A stretch of DNA of 20,245 bases from a virus: positions 1 through 20,245 of IMG/VR virus record IMGVR_UViG_3300020196_000311; one strand, written 5' to 3'. The notes below the pieces were generated by a model, which was given only the letters and a program-made list of their open reading frames with translations, made no database searches and was not told where the DNA came from. How positions within the stretch are numbered: position 1 is the first letter of the stretch; the number at the start of each line of letters is the position of its first letter. Below are positions 7,803 through 15,194 of the stretch, piece after piece. Made by a program: the position numbers and the translations under genes.

Positions 7803-8462
7803 TTAAACCTCCTTGTAGAACTCGCAGCTTCTAACCGGGCACCATCCGCACAACGGTGTTGGTTTTGCAGGCCACTGATCCGCCGTGAATGCGTACTCCA
7901 ACCTTCTCAACTCAGGCTCAAAGACTGCCCACAGTTTCGGGATCTGCTCCCGACTATATTCCTCTGGCACAAACGAGTTGTGTGCGACGAACAGCAACCC
8001 GCCTTTGATGAACTGTACTTGAGGGAAGTGAGCAAACGTCATCAAGGCCATCAGCTTTAACTGCTTCGGGTCCGGATACCGATTGCTCCCTGTCTTGTAG
8101 TCGATGACGTAGCCCTGATCCTCGTTGAGCACCAACAAGTCCACGATTCCGCGTACCCAATAGTCTTCTGCATCGAAGTCACATGGAACCTTGTCAAGGT
8201 TGAGAGCCATCTTGTATTCCGGGTAATGCGTACCCGGCATGGCCTTCAACACATCAAGCATCGACTTGAACCGTTGATAGTTCTTGACAAGTGGCGTTCC
8301 ATCTCTGACGTAATCTTCGAGGGCCTTGTGTACCTCGGTGCCATACATCATTTGCTCCGTAACTTTCTTGACGAAGTTACGTTTGACCTTGACCTCGTTG
8401 TACTGCTTGGGGCAGTTCATGAAGTCTTTGAGTCCGCTGAACGACCACCTAATCTTCGTCAT
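7803..8462 (-). CDS. PD-(D/E)XK nuclease, RecB/Cas4-like, with putative Fe-S cysteines, 219 aa
   Basis: A predicted DNA exonuclease of the RecB/Cas4/AddB nuclease type. Visible motifs are YGTEVHKALE (His45, the helix before the core), VRGIVDLLV (Asp108) and VIDYKTG (Asp121 and Lys123, the catalytic D-x-K). A C-terminal Q/Y motif region follows. Cys17 in the N-terminal MNCPKQY plus C205, C208 and C213 near the C-terminus match the split four-cysteine arrangement that holds a 4Fe-4S cluster in Cas4 and AddB. The ATG at 8462 overlaps the preceding coiled-coil gene by 14 bp. A role in end resection or recombination beside the polymerase and SNF2 helicase is likely. A CRISPR role is not suggested, because no array or other cas gene is present. 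Confidence 0.88.
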   Translation of the reverse strand: MTKIRWSFSGLKDFMNCPKQYNEVKVKRNFVKKVTEQMMYGTEVHKALEDYVRDGTPLVKNYQRFKSMLDVLKAMPGTHYPEYKMALNLDKVPCDFDAEDYWVRGIVDLLVLNEDQGYVIDYKTGSNRYPDPKQLKLMALMTFAHFPQVQFIKGGLLFVAHNSFVPEEYSREQIPKLWAVFEPELRRLEYAFTADQWPAKPTPLCGWCPVRSCEFYKEV

Positions 8463-8637
8463 CAGTATTCACTCCACGACTTCTCAGTGACCGGATGACA
8501 CCGCTCAACCGACTATGTGTATTGCGCTGCATCTCAGAGAGCGTCTTGACGTAGATCGTCAAAGCTTTGACCTCTTTGCGTAGCTCTTCTATTTCTGTAG
8601 GCGGTTCCGGAAAACCGTCGTCGTCAACAATCTCCAT
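8449..8637 (-). CDS. Small coiled-coil protein, 62 aa
   Basis: A short acidic N-terminus (MEIVDDDGFPEPP) leads into a predicted coiled coil (about residues 14-45, heptad-like Leu/Val/Ile pattern) and a basic Arg-rich segment before an acidic tip. The start at 8637 overlaps the DNA polymerase 3' end and has a weak GGTGAG site. An ATG four codons upstream (8649, after GAAG) and a GTG at 8661 are alternatives. It lies between polymerase and nuclease with overlaps on both sides, so it may be an accessory or adaptor to one of them. No family was recognised. Confidence 0.6.
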   Translation of the reverse strand: MEIVDDDGFPEPPTEIEELRKEVKALTIYVKTLSEMQRNTHSRLSGVIRSLRSRGVNTDDED

Positions 8638-10486
8638 ATGACTCACCATACTTCGCTTCACATGCCACAGGTAAGTTGACCGCCCAATCTGGCGGGGTGG
8701 ACATTATGGCAGTGATTTCTTTGACTGCCTCCTCCGCATCAGCCTTCTTGGCTACCACTACAGCAGCATCATGGACTGTGAGGACGGGCCTATAACCGGC
8801 CTCGCGTAGCCTAAGCATTTGTTCCGCAACGATAATTCTGGCAAGGGCTTGCACAATGTTTTCAACCATGGCCCCACCATAAACAGACTGAATGCCCTTA
8901 CGTGAGTCGTAGATGTATCGGTCATTACTCTTACGAAGCTTCGGGTATCGGATGTGCAACCCGTTCGGCAAGCGGATCCCGTGCGGCGTAATCCAAACAC
9001 ACTTGTGCTTACCGACCGAATACTCGTTATTGCCCGAGGGCCATGCAGCAAGATGGTTAAAAGCGAGGTCACACTCCTGCCACAACGCAGAGATCTTATA
9101 GTTAGTCTGACGATACAGATCAACGACGCGTTTGCACTCCTCATCTGACATCTCGATACCGGGAGGCTGGGTCTTCAACGTGTGCTGAAGTTTTTTATGT
9201 CCCGTGGCAAATCCAAGTGCGAGTACTGCCGTTTTTCCGACATGACGTTCAATCGGATTCTTCTTGCTAATTTCTTTCTTGTAGATCTTCGACGCAAAAA
9301 TAGAATAGACATCTTCGCCCTTGCGAAACTGCTCGACCACATCATCCTGCCCAGCCAACCACGCAAGCACACGCGCTTCGATCTGTGATGAGTCACAGTT
9401 GATTACCACATGCCCCGACGGAGCCATAATGGAATTCTTGAGGGCCTTCTTTTTCTTGTCACGGCTTGGAAGATTCTGGAGATTAACCGAATCAAGGCCG
9501 GACCAACGACCTGTGTGAGCACCATAATACTTAAGAGGAATAGGTAGCCGCCCACGATTCCTAGCACCAATACCAATAAAGCGTTCAATGCGTGACTCCT
9601 CAATAGTGGATTTAGTACCGAGCCTTACCGCGCACAACTGCTGAATAAACGGATCGTCATGCTCAATCAGCGCGATGAAACCCTCGTCATTCTTAGCAAG
9701 AGCGAACGTTTCCTTGTTAGTCGTCGGACTGATCTTGGTCGGAGCCTCGACACCAAACTCAGCCAACACCGCCGCGAACTGCGGATTACTAGCGAGTTTC
9801 TTGCGAACGTCTTCCTCGTTTTCGCAGTTGAGTTTACCCATCAACCCACTAAGCAACGCAGACTTTTCCTGCTTCACTTCTTCAAGCCGCTGCACAAGCA
9901 ACGCATCATCGATACGTAATGTAGGCTGTGTGTACATGCGCAACGTCATGTCAATCAAGTCCAACTCGCCACGCGGGAATTTTTCCTCAAGCAGTCGAGT
10001 AAAGAGTTTGAACGTGAGCTCAGTGTCATTAATGCAATATTTCGCATAACGCTCCAGCTCTTCCTTGCTAAAATCTAGCCGACGCTTACCCAACGCATCG
10101 ACGACCTCGGTCCCTTTTTTACCCAATGCATACCGCTCAGTCAGCGCAGCCAATGAGCCGCCAGCATCTACGCCATGTATCGCACGGGCCATACACAAGG
10201 TGTCGAAATACTTGGCAGGCACGATCCCAAAGCGCCACGCAAGGATGGCTCCGTCAAAGAGCATGTTGTGACAAAGCAGCGCCGAGTTCGCCCAGTCTAC
10301 TTGGTTAAGCCACGCCTTGATCTCAGCATCGGTGCCGCTGAACCACACCGCCGGATCGTCGTTGACCTTCATCGCTACCCCAATCACTTCGAAGCGCGGG
10401 TCGTTGATGTACTCTTCCGTTGTTAACTTCTTTAGACTGAGGTCTTGGGAATAGTAGGTTTCAAAGTCGAGCGTAACGAAACTCAC
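8624..10486 (-). CDS. Family A DNA polymerase with DnaQ-like 3'-5' exonuclease, 620 aa
   Basis: The phage replicative DNA polymerase. The exonuclease domain has Exo I LDFET (D7, E9), Exo II CHNMLFDG (N74, D78) and Exo III Y150-x3-D154. The polymerase part shows GAHTGRWSG (R327), QNLP (337-340), motif A INCDSSQIEAR (D365), motif B R414/K418 with Leu at 422, and motif C LTVHDAAVVV (H572, D573). The position equivalent to E. coli Pol I F762 reads Leu by my alignment. The residue after the motif C Asp is Ala, where Pol I has Glu. The start is GTG 10486 with GGAG 9 nt upstream, sharing GTGA with the stop of the preceding gene. Length is normal for phage polymerases with the proofreading domain and without a 5' nuclease. 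Confidence 0.95.
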   Translation of the reverse strand: MSFVTLDFETYYSQDLSLKKLTTEEYINDPRFEVIGVAMKVNDDPAVWFSGTDAEIKAWLNQVDWANSALLCHNMLFDGAILAWRFGIVPAKYFDTLCMARAIHGVDAGGSLAALTERYALGKKGTEVVDALGKRRLDFSKEELERYAKYCINDTELTFKLFTRLLEEKFPRGELDLIDMTLRMYTQPTLRIDDALLVQRLEEVKQEKSALLSGLMGKLNCENEEDVRKKLASNPQFAAVLAEFGVEAPTKISPTTNKETFALAKNDEGFIALIEHDDPFIQQLCAVRLGTKSTIEESRIERFIGIGARNRGRLPIPLKYYGAHTGRWSGLDSVNLQNLPSRDKKKKALKNSIMAPSGHVVINCDSSQIEARVLAWLAGQDDVVEQFRKGEDVYSIFASKIYKKEISKKNPIERHVGKTAVLALGFATGHKKLQHTLKTQPPGIEMSDEECKRVVDLYRQTNYKISALWQECDLAFNHLAAWPSGNNEYSVGKHKCVWITPHGIRLPNGLHIRYPKLRKSNDRYIYDSRKGIQSVYGGAMVENIVQALARIIVAEQMLRLREAGYRPVLTVHDAAVVVAKKADAEEAVKEITAIMSTPPDWAVNLPVACEAKYGESYGDC

Positions 10487-11025
10487 GGATCAACGCTCCA
10501 TGTTTCGGTCTGGCGCTGCAACTTAGGCCACTCTAATTTTGTAACGAATGATTTGTCCTGCACAAGAATATGATTGGTAGGTTGTGCCGTGAACCTGCCG
10601 TTGTCTAACTTGATAAAGTAAAACTCTTTGGACTGTTCTGGCTCTAGGCTAAATCCATCAAGCATAGGGATTGCCGTGAAAAGGTACTCACCAAAAAGTT
10701 CTTCTTTGTTTCGCAGTCTTGCACAAATTGCCATGGCTTCAAGAAACGGGTACTCCACCACGCTGAATTGATGCCCATAACAATCCCAAGTTTGAGCAGA
10801 GTCGGTAGGCCATAAATTTTCCACGGGTTTGTGCGCGAGTCGATGCAAAGAAACATTCCTGTAGATTGCCCCGCATTCAAGCAGCACATGGCATCCCCAA
10901 GTCCTGCCGGGATGACTGACCAGACCAAACCACGCGACACGTTCCCACTTGTCGTTACCAAATGTTTTAGGTTCAACGTAACAATATGTATGACGGGGCA
11001 ACGGCCCCGCACCTGAGTAAATCAT
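10483..11025 (-). CDS. Phage protein of unknown function upstream of DNA polymerase, 180 aa
   Basis: A well-formed gene: ATG at 11025 overlaps the previous stop as ATGA, and its own stop overlaps the polymerase GTG as GTGA. The ribosome site is only GGTGG/AAGAAG, so coupling to the upstream gene is probable. The protein is aromatic-rich (many W, Y, F) and globular, with no membrane span. Segments such as VAWFGLVSHPGRTWGCHVLLECGAIYRNV and CYGHQFSVVEYPFLEA look beta-rich. No family was recognised. Its fixed place beside the polymerase suggests a replication-linked role. Confidence 0.65.
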   Translation of the reverse strand: MIYSGAGPLPRHTYCYVEPKTFGNDKWERVAWFGLVSHPGRTWGCHVLLECGAIYRNVSLHRLAHKPVENLWPTDSAQTWDCYGHQFSVVEYPFLEAMAICARLRNKEELFGEYLFTAIPMLDGFSLEPEQSKEFYFIKLDNGRFTAQPTNHILVQDKSFVTKLEWPKLQRQTETWSVDP

Positions 11026-11204
11026 TTCTTCTTGCCACCCTTTTTTAACCGCGCCACTTCTTCACGCAGCCGCTGAATCTCATCGTGACATGCCCAAAGA
11101 ATCCCACCCACGGTGAGGAACTTCATTTCCGTAGTTGTTGATGTATCGTTGATCTCGTTGGGCAACGCACGGATCAAGTCAAGAATGTCATCTTCGATCT
11201 CCAC
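11022..11204 (-). CDS. Small acidic/coiled-coil protein with lysine tail, 60 aa
   Basis: The start is GTG 11204, decided by a strong TTGGAGG site 6 nt upstream. The N-terminal half is acidic (MEIEDDILDLIRALPNEIND). The C-terminal half is a short coiled coil (DEIQRLREEVARLKKGG) ending in three lysines. It overlaps the preceding gene by 17 bp and couples to the next by ATGA. No function was recognised. Confidence 0.65.
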   Translation of the reverse strand: MEIEDDILDLIRALPNEINDTSTTTEMKFLTVGGILWACHDEIQRLREEVARLKKGGKKK

Positions 11205-11391
11205 GTAGTGCCTCCAACTCAGCCTTTAATACGCTAATTTCTTGAGCCAACACACTTGCTTCAAGTTTCAGTCCTGCCTTACGCATTGATGCAAGGGCTT
11301 CTTCTACTTTGACTTGTTGCGAATGCCGCCACGGCATCCGTTCCATCTCAGCCTTCCACGCGCCCGGTGGAGACTCGTTATCGACTGGCAT
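11188..11391 (-). CDS. Small coiled-coil protein, 67 aa
   Basis: ATG 11391 has GAGG 7 nt upstream. After a short Pro/Trp-containing N-terminus, about residues 28-62 form a long amphipathic helix (VEEALASMRKAGLKLEASVLAQEISVLKAELEAL), probably a coiled coil. It overlaps both neighbours. Together with the 60-aa gene it makes a pair of adjacent small coiled-coil proteins that could interact. No family was recognised. Confidence 0.65.
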   Translation of the reverse strand: MPVDNESPPGAWKAEMERMPWRHSQQVKVEEALASMRKAGLKLEASVLAQEISVLKAELEALRGDRR

Positions 11392-11653
11392 ATTGCTGCC
11401 TCACTTGATCGCGCACTAATGTAAGTAACTTACAAATCACGTGTGTCTGTGACTTAGTTTTACCGTTGCGATTAAGAGAGTCGAATTCTGCGGCGTACAT
11501 TCCGATAATGTCCCATCGCAGAACTTCTAAATTACCGTTATCGTCAATTTTTGCCCAAACAGTTTCTGGATTGACCGTAGTTTTTATATGTTCCTGCGGC
11601 ACGATAAGATACGCTTCATCGTCCTCTAGAACTTCTTTATTGATCTCACTCAT
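11378..11653 (-). CDS. Small phage protein of unknown function, 91 aa
   Basis: ATG 11653 follows AAGGAG by 7 nt and overlaps the glycosyltransferase stop by 8 bp (ATGAGTGA). A TTG two codons earlier is not needed. The sequence has an acidic N-terminus, a beta-like middle (VWAKIDDNGNLEVLRWD) and a helical C-terminus ending in a basic QVRQQYASR. No membrane segment or known motif is visible. Confidence 0.65.
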   Translation of the reverse strand: MSEINKEVLEDDEAYLIVPQEHIKTTVNPETVWAKIDDNGNLEVLRWDIIGMYAAEFDSLNRNGKTKSQTHVICKLLTLVRDQVRQQYASR

Positions 11654-12323
11654 GGACAATCTCCTTGGCTACATCCATCCACTCTTTACCGTATTCAACA
11701 TCTACCCAATCTTTGAACCACGGCCCACCTCGGGTGAAATGCACAGCTTGAGGGTTTGAACAGTTATCCTTCGTATACCATCCTTCCAGATAATTGTAGG
11801 TGATGGGTAAATCACCGATGGTCGCGTCCCACAGGAACCGTAACTGATGCAGGTACATCCCAGACTCGCGGTTCACAACTTCGGGAGTAAGTGTCTTGAG
11901 CAACGGATGCCCACAGTTCCACAGGATCATGCTGCTCCAGTTCTTGCGTGGATACTGGTGCTGAACCCTGCCGTCCATCTTCGTTGACTCTTTCGGCTTG
12001 TAGTCATGCTTGACCACACGCACCCCGTAATATGGATCCATGTAGTTCTCAAGCGCAGCGATGTCGCCTCGCCAGAGAAAGTCACAGTCCATGAAGACAG
12101 CCCACCCCTCGTAGTTGCACAGGTGCGGCACAAGGAAGCGCGTGAAAGAAAATTCTGTAGATGACAACGGGTCATGCTCACGCCAATAAAGATTCCGTTC
12201 ACGCATCTCGGTCTGCTTGATCGGCTTGATCTGAAGTGGCACAGACGTATGCTTCTCAAGCGACTTCTTACAAACTTGATACGCGATATCCTCACGGCTA
12301 TCCCAACCAATAAAGATTTTCAT
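11646..12323 (-). CDS. GT-A fold glycosyltransferase, 225 aa
   Basis: A predicted nucleotide-sugar-dependent transferase. It opens with MKIFIGWDSRE, the usual first strand and nucleotide-binding start of GT8-like enzymes. It carries a DxD metal-binding motif in AVFMDCDFLW (D79-C-D81) and ends with an AVHFTRGGPW block, similar to the late His-containing motif of such enzymes. It has no signal peptide or membrane span, so it acts in the cytoplasm. ATG 12323 follows AGAGG by 5 nt and shares one base with the stop of the upstream fusion glycosyltransferase (TGATG), so the two are translated together. The acceptor is unknown: host surface glycan, virion protein and modified DNA all remain open. 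Confidence 0.85.
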   Translation of the reverse strand: MKIFIGWDSREDIAYQVCKKSLEKHTSVPLQIKPIKQTEMRERNLYWREHDPLSSTEFSFTRFLVPHLCNYEGWAVFMDCDFLWRGDIAALENYMDPYYGVRVVKHDYKPKESTKMDGRVQHQYPRKNWSSMILWNCGHPLLKTLTPEVVNRESGMYLHQLRFLWDATIGDLPITYNYLEGWYTKDNCSNPQAVHFTRGGPWFKDWVDVEYGKEWMDVAKEIVHE

Positions 12324-14185
12324 CACACCCTCTCAAATTCCCTCTTACGATTTGTGCCTTTGAAGTGAAGAATCTTCGCTTTATCTGTGTTGTGTTCGGG
12401 TAAACAACCGTAGACTGATTCGGTAAATTCACCACACCCATACTTCTCTGCGTAGATTCGTAATGCTTCTTGGTCGCCGTACCACTGCTTGAACTTTGGA
12501 TCAAGCGAATCGTATATCTTCAATACGTTTGACCAGAATCTCGTATCGTTGGTGGCTACTGCACAGCCCACGTATGGATAGAGTTCACCAATCGTCTTCC
12601 CTGCGTACTCATCAAACTTGATACCGCGCTGCTCAATATTGAACCCTGCGTCATTGTTGAACGCTCTACGACATAACGAAACTTGTGTTCCAGCTAGCAT
12701 GTCTTCGACATTGATCTTGTCCTGCACTAGCATATCGGTATCCAAGAACAACGTTGGCACTTCGATCTCTAACTGAGAGTACATTTTAACTCGCGCATAC
12801 ATTAAATTTTTCTTATCAACAGTTGTTTCAAACCTGTCGGTTATACCCATCACATCTGGCGTAGAACTGTCTGTACACATGATAACGTTTGCATCAGGGT
12901 TGTACCGCAAAATCGATTTCACCATTTTATGTGGATAAGAGATGTCATCGCCCACGTGGAAAAATACAAAGGTCTGCCGGTTGCGATCTCGTTGTCCGAG
13001 TAACGCATCTAATTCTTCTTTGACCTGCATCAACTGCAAATCCCATGGCGCATTCATGTTCTCGCGCTGATAAATCTTTATGCTCGGATACCACAGGCTT
13101 TCGTTACCGATACGGTTGTTCCAATACCAGAGTTTGTTGGCATCCAAAAGCAAAACATCTTTACCTAGCGCCCCTGCCAGATGCACATTCGCGCACGATG
13201 GCGAGATGATGACGCTGCATATCTCCATGAGCGCAGCCACGTTTTCCAAATCCAAGAATGTATCAATGTGTGTGGTAATGAGACTCGGGTGAAACCCTTC
13301 GCCCTGTTTCTGAGCATCGCCATACTGAAGATTAATGAACTTTAGAAACGGTGTGTCCAGAATCTGACGAAACGCTTCAAGCGGCACAGACTTGTGTTGA
13401 CCAATGATGGGCGCGGTACTTGCCCAAGTTAGACCAGCAACGTAGTCATCTTCATGCAACCCATACTCTTTGCGGAGTCTAGCCACACGCTCAGGATCAG
13501 CCTTAAGATAAGCGGTCGAAACGTTAGGAGCGATGTCACGCACAGAATCAACAAAGTATTTAGCGAGAGAGGCAATCGGTATATGTGAGTCGTGATTGCT
13601 CATTTTCACACGTGCGTTATGAGACAGGAAGGTGACGTTCTTCGCCTTGCACCCGCGCTGAAAAAGATTCGCTAAACGCAAATCAATCAGCACCGTGATA
13701 TGTTCAACCTCTCGCGCTAACGCTTCGATGAGAGAGCCATACAGAATCTGATCACCAATGCCTTGCTCACACCAGACAAGCGGTCGTTTTAGTCCTTTGC
13801 CGCGCTCCCATTGTGAGTGCTTGGTATGTAGGCGGGGGGACTTAAAAGTTTTGCTGCCCCAACGCCGCTCGTAGCCTTGCCAACCCTTTTTGAAATCACC
13901 CATTTGCAAGGCAAGAAGTCCAATAGTCCAACCTGCATCGTCGTTGTTGGGTTCCAGTTGTGCTGCGATCTCAAAGTGTTGACGGGCTAACTCCCACCTA
14001 TGCATTTCCCAATGGCATCGCCCAATCTGCAATTCGGTCGCAGTCAGGACAGGCAACGCCACGTGAATGTTTTGGAGGATGCTGATGGCCTCGTCGTAGT
14101 TGCCCTCTTCAGCTTTGGCAAAACCTGTCTTGTAAATGTGTTCAGCAAACTCAGGTAGGGTCTGTTGTTTTTTACCTTCAATCAT
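12323..14185 (-). CDS. TPR + GT-B + GT-A fusion glycosyltransferase, 620 aa
   Basis: Three parts can be read. Residues about 11-90 are tetratricopeptide-type helices (ELARQHFEIAAQLEPNNDDA and similar), followed by the GWQGYERRW motif common in TPR-linked transferases. Residues about 130-390 look like a GT9/GT41-type GT-B domain, with WCEQGIGDQILYG (138-150) and ISPSCANVHLAGALGKDVLLL (the donor-binding C-terminal half, about 327-348). Residues about 403-620 form a separate GT-A domain with a DxD motif LFLDTDMLV (D482, D484) and a late ILHFKG motif. ATG 14185 shares ATGA with the previous stop and has AGAGG 6 nt upstream. Two catalytic-looking transferase folds in one phage polypeptide are unusual. 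One may be inactive or they may act in sequence. Confidence 0.88.
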   Translation of the reverse strand: MIEGKKQQTLPEFAEHIYKTGFAKAEEGNYDEAISILQNIHVALPVLTATELQIGRCHWEMHRWELARQHFEIAAQLEPNNDDAGWTIGLLALQMGDFKKGWQGYERRWGSKTFKSPRLHTKHSQWERGKGLKRPLVWCEQGIGDQILYGSLIEALAREVEHITVLIDLRLANLFQRGCKAKNVTFLSHNARVKMSNHDSHIPIASLAKYFVDSVRDIAPNVSTAYLKADPERVARLRKEYGLHEDDYVAGLTWASTAPIIGQHKSVPLEAFRQILDTPFLKFINLQYGDAQKQGEGFHPSLITTHIDTFLDLENVAALMEICSVIISPSCANVHLAGALGKDVLLLDANKLWYWNNRIGNESLWYPSIKIYQRENMNAPWDLQLMQVKEELDALLGQRDRNRQTFVFFHVGDDISYPHKMVKSILRYNPDANVIMCTDSSTPDVMGITDRFETTVDKKNLMYARVKMYSQLEIEVPTLFLDTDMLVQDKINVEDMLAGTQVSLCRRAFNNDAGFNIEQRGIKFDEYAGKTIGELYPYVGCAVATNDTRFWSNVLKIYDSLDPKFKQWYGDQEALRIYAEKYGCGEFTESVYGCLPEHNTDKAKILHFKGTNRKREFERV

Positions 14186-14424
14186 GCCCTGCCTCTTTTA
14201 CTAATTGCATCCATGCAATCAACGCACCCGTTATAAAAATCACCTTCCATGTATTCAGCAATTTTTTTACAATCTTCTATACAAGACTCCCGCTCCGCAG
14301 CGGCAACAAGGGCAGCAAAGCGTTCAAGGCAAAGCCACATCGGCCCTTCAAACTTGATCTGCTGGTCGTTGACAGGACTGACTCCTGCGTCTCTGGCGAA
14401 CTGAATAATTTTTTCGCGGGTCAC
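14182..14424 (-). CDS. Small phage protein of unknown function, 80 aa
   Basis: The start is GTG 14424, supported by a strong GGAGGG site 7 nt upstream and by the GTGA overlap with the stop of the 39-residue gene. A longer in-frame reading from 14517 runs antiparallel to no site and through that smaller gene, so I reject it. The core FARDAGVSPVN and LCLERFAALVAAAERESCIEDCKKIAEYM resembles small conserved phage and prophage proteins I recall (LERFA.LV...ER..C...C), with no assigned function. Five cysteines, including C-x2-C near the C-terminus (NGCVDCMD), could bind metal. Confidence 0.75.
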   Translation of the reverse strand: MTREKIIQFARDAGVSPVNDQQIKFEGPMWLCLERFAALVAAAERESCIEDCKKIAEYMEGDFYNGCVDCMDAISKRGRA

Positions 14425-14540
14425 CAATACTCCCTCCCTGACCCTCGTTTCGCTGCCCACTCCGGTGGTGGCACGTGCGCCCATGCTTGATACCGTTCCC
14501 ATTTCCACCGTCGCCACACGTCACGCATCCACCTGATCAT
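14421..14540 (-). CDS. Tryptophan-rich microprotein, 39 aa
   Basis: A short frame fitted exactly between two genes. Its ATG (14540) shares ATGA with the methyltransferase stop, and its TGA (14421-14423) shares GTGA with the GTG of the 80-aa gene. It reads MIRWMRDVWRRWKWERYQAW, then AHVPPPEWAAKRGSG and REYW. It has 7 Trp in 39 residues, is strongly basic at the N-terminus and carries a PPPEWAAKR segment. The double overlap and the protein-like PPPEW block are the evidence. The upstream ribosome site is GCAGGAG, within the methyltransferase gene. A basic/aromatic peptide could bind nucleic acid, membrane or a partner protein. Function unknown. Confidence 0.6.
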   Translation of the reverse strand: MIRWMRDVWRRWKWERYQAWAHVPPPEWAAKRGSGREYW

Positions 14541-15175
14541 GCCATCTCCTGCGGAACAAACTGCAACAAGTTAAGTGGGAACGAGACCGCCGTCTTGCGG
14601 CCTTCGCGTGGATAGACCAGCACTCGCCCTGCGTTCTCCAAAACTAGAGCGTTCGTCACGCCCTTCTCAACGCCCTCAAAATCATCTAGCACAAACACAG
14701 TAGTCTCGGTGACGATCTTGCCAAGCGGCTCAAAGTCTTGTTGCGCGAGCCTTCCATCCAGATAGACAAGATTAGCCTTGACGTTCTTCTCTACCATATC
14801 TGCAAACATCTCGTGTGATGCTCGCATCGGATACTGGAAGATATTCGGCACGTCCAGATTGATGTTGTTGGAGTGGTCACAGGTATAGATGTCTACCAAC
14901 CGTTCCATAGCCAAGTTCATCGTCTTTGTAGACACACCGATAAACGTACCTACCTCGGCAATGACGTTGGGCTGAAAGAACTTGGTGATCTTGTACAACT
15001 CAAACGCATCATCGACAGGCAAAGAGCCGGTGTTGTACTCGGCCTGACTACGCAACTCCTGTTGCTGCTCTACGATCCGCTCGATCTTTTCATACGGAAA
15101 GTCGCCAACCTTCTGGTCGATGATGTCCCAAAAGATCTCGCTGAATCGTTTACGACCGATCTGAACTAAGTTCAT
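14537..15175 (-). CDS. Class I SAM-dependent methyltransferase-like protein, 212 aa
   Basis: The Rossmann methyltransferase pattern is visible: a helical N-terminus, motif I VIAEVGTFIGVST (about residues 71-83; G-x-x-x-G form), an acidic end of strand 2 (IYTCDHS), a VYLDGRL strand 4 region and VFVLDDFEG. This resembles the Methyltransf_24/O-methyltransferase group that often modifies sugars or small molecules. ATG 15175 has AAGAGG 5 nt upstream. It lies directly after the pentamer array and heads a coupled series with the 39-aa gene, the 80-aa gene and the two glycosyltransferases. Methylation of a transferred sugar is therefore plausible. DNA methylation is unlikely, since no (D/N)PP(Y/F) or PC motif is visible. 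Confidence 0.75.
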   Translation of the reverse strand: MNLVQIGRKRFSEIFWDIIDQKVGDFPYEKIERIVEQQQELRSQAEYNTGSLPVDDAFELYKITKFFQPNVIAEVGTFIGVSTKTMNLAMERLVDIYTCDHSNNINLDVPNIFQYPMRASHEMFADMVEKNVKANLVYLDGRLAQQDFEPLGKIVTETTVFVLDDFEGVEKGVTNALVLENAGRVLVYPREGRKTAVSFPLNLLQFVPQEMA

Positions 15176-15194
15176 ACATACCTCTTAAAAGAAA

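Noticed and set aside
14425-14517. 31-codon extension of the 80-aa gene
   Set aside because: The same bases code for the 39-aa frame with exact overlaps at both ends, and the GTG at 14424 has a strong ribosome site.
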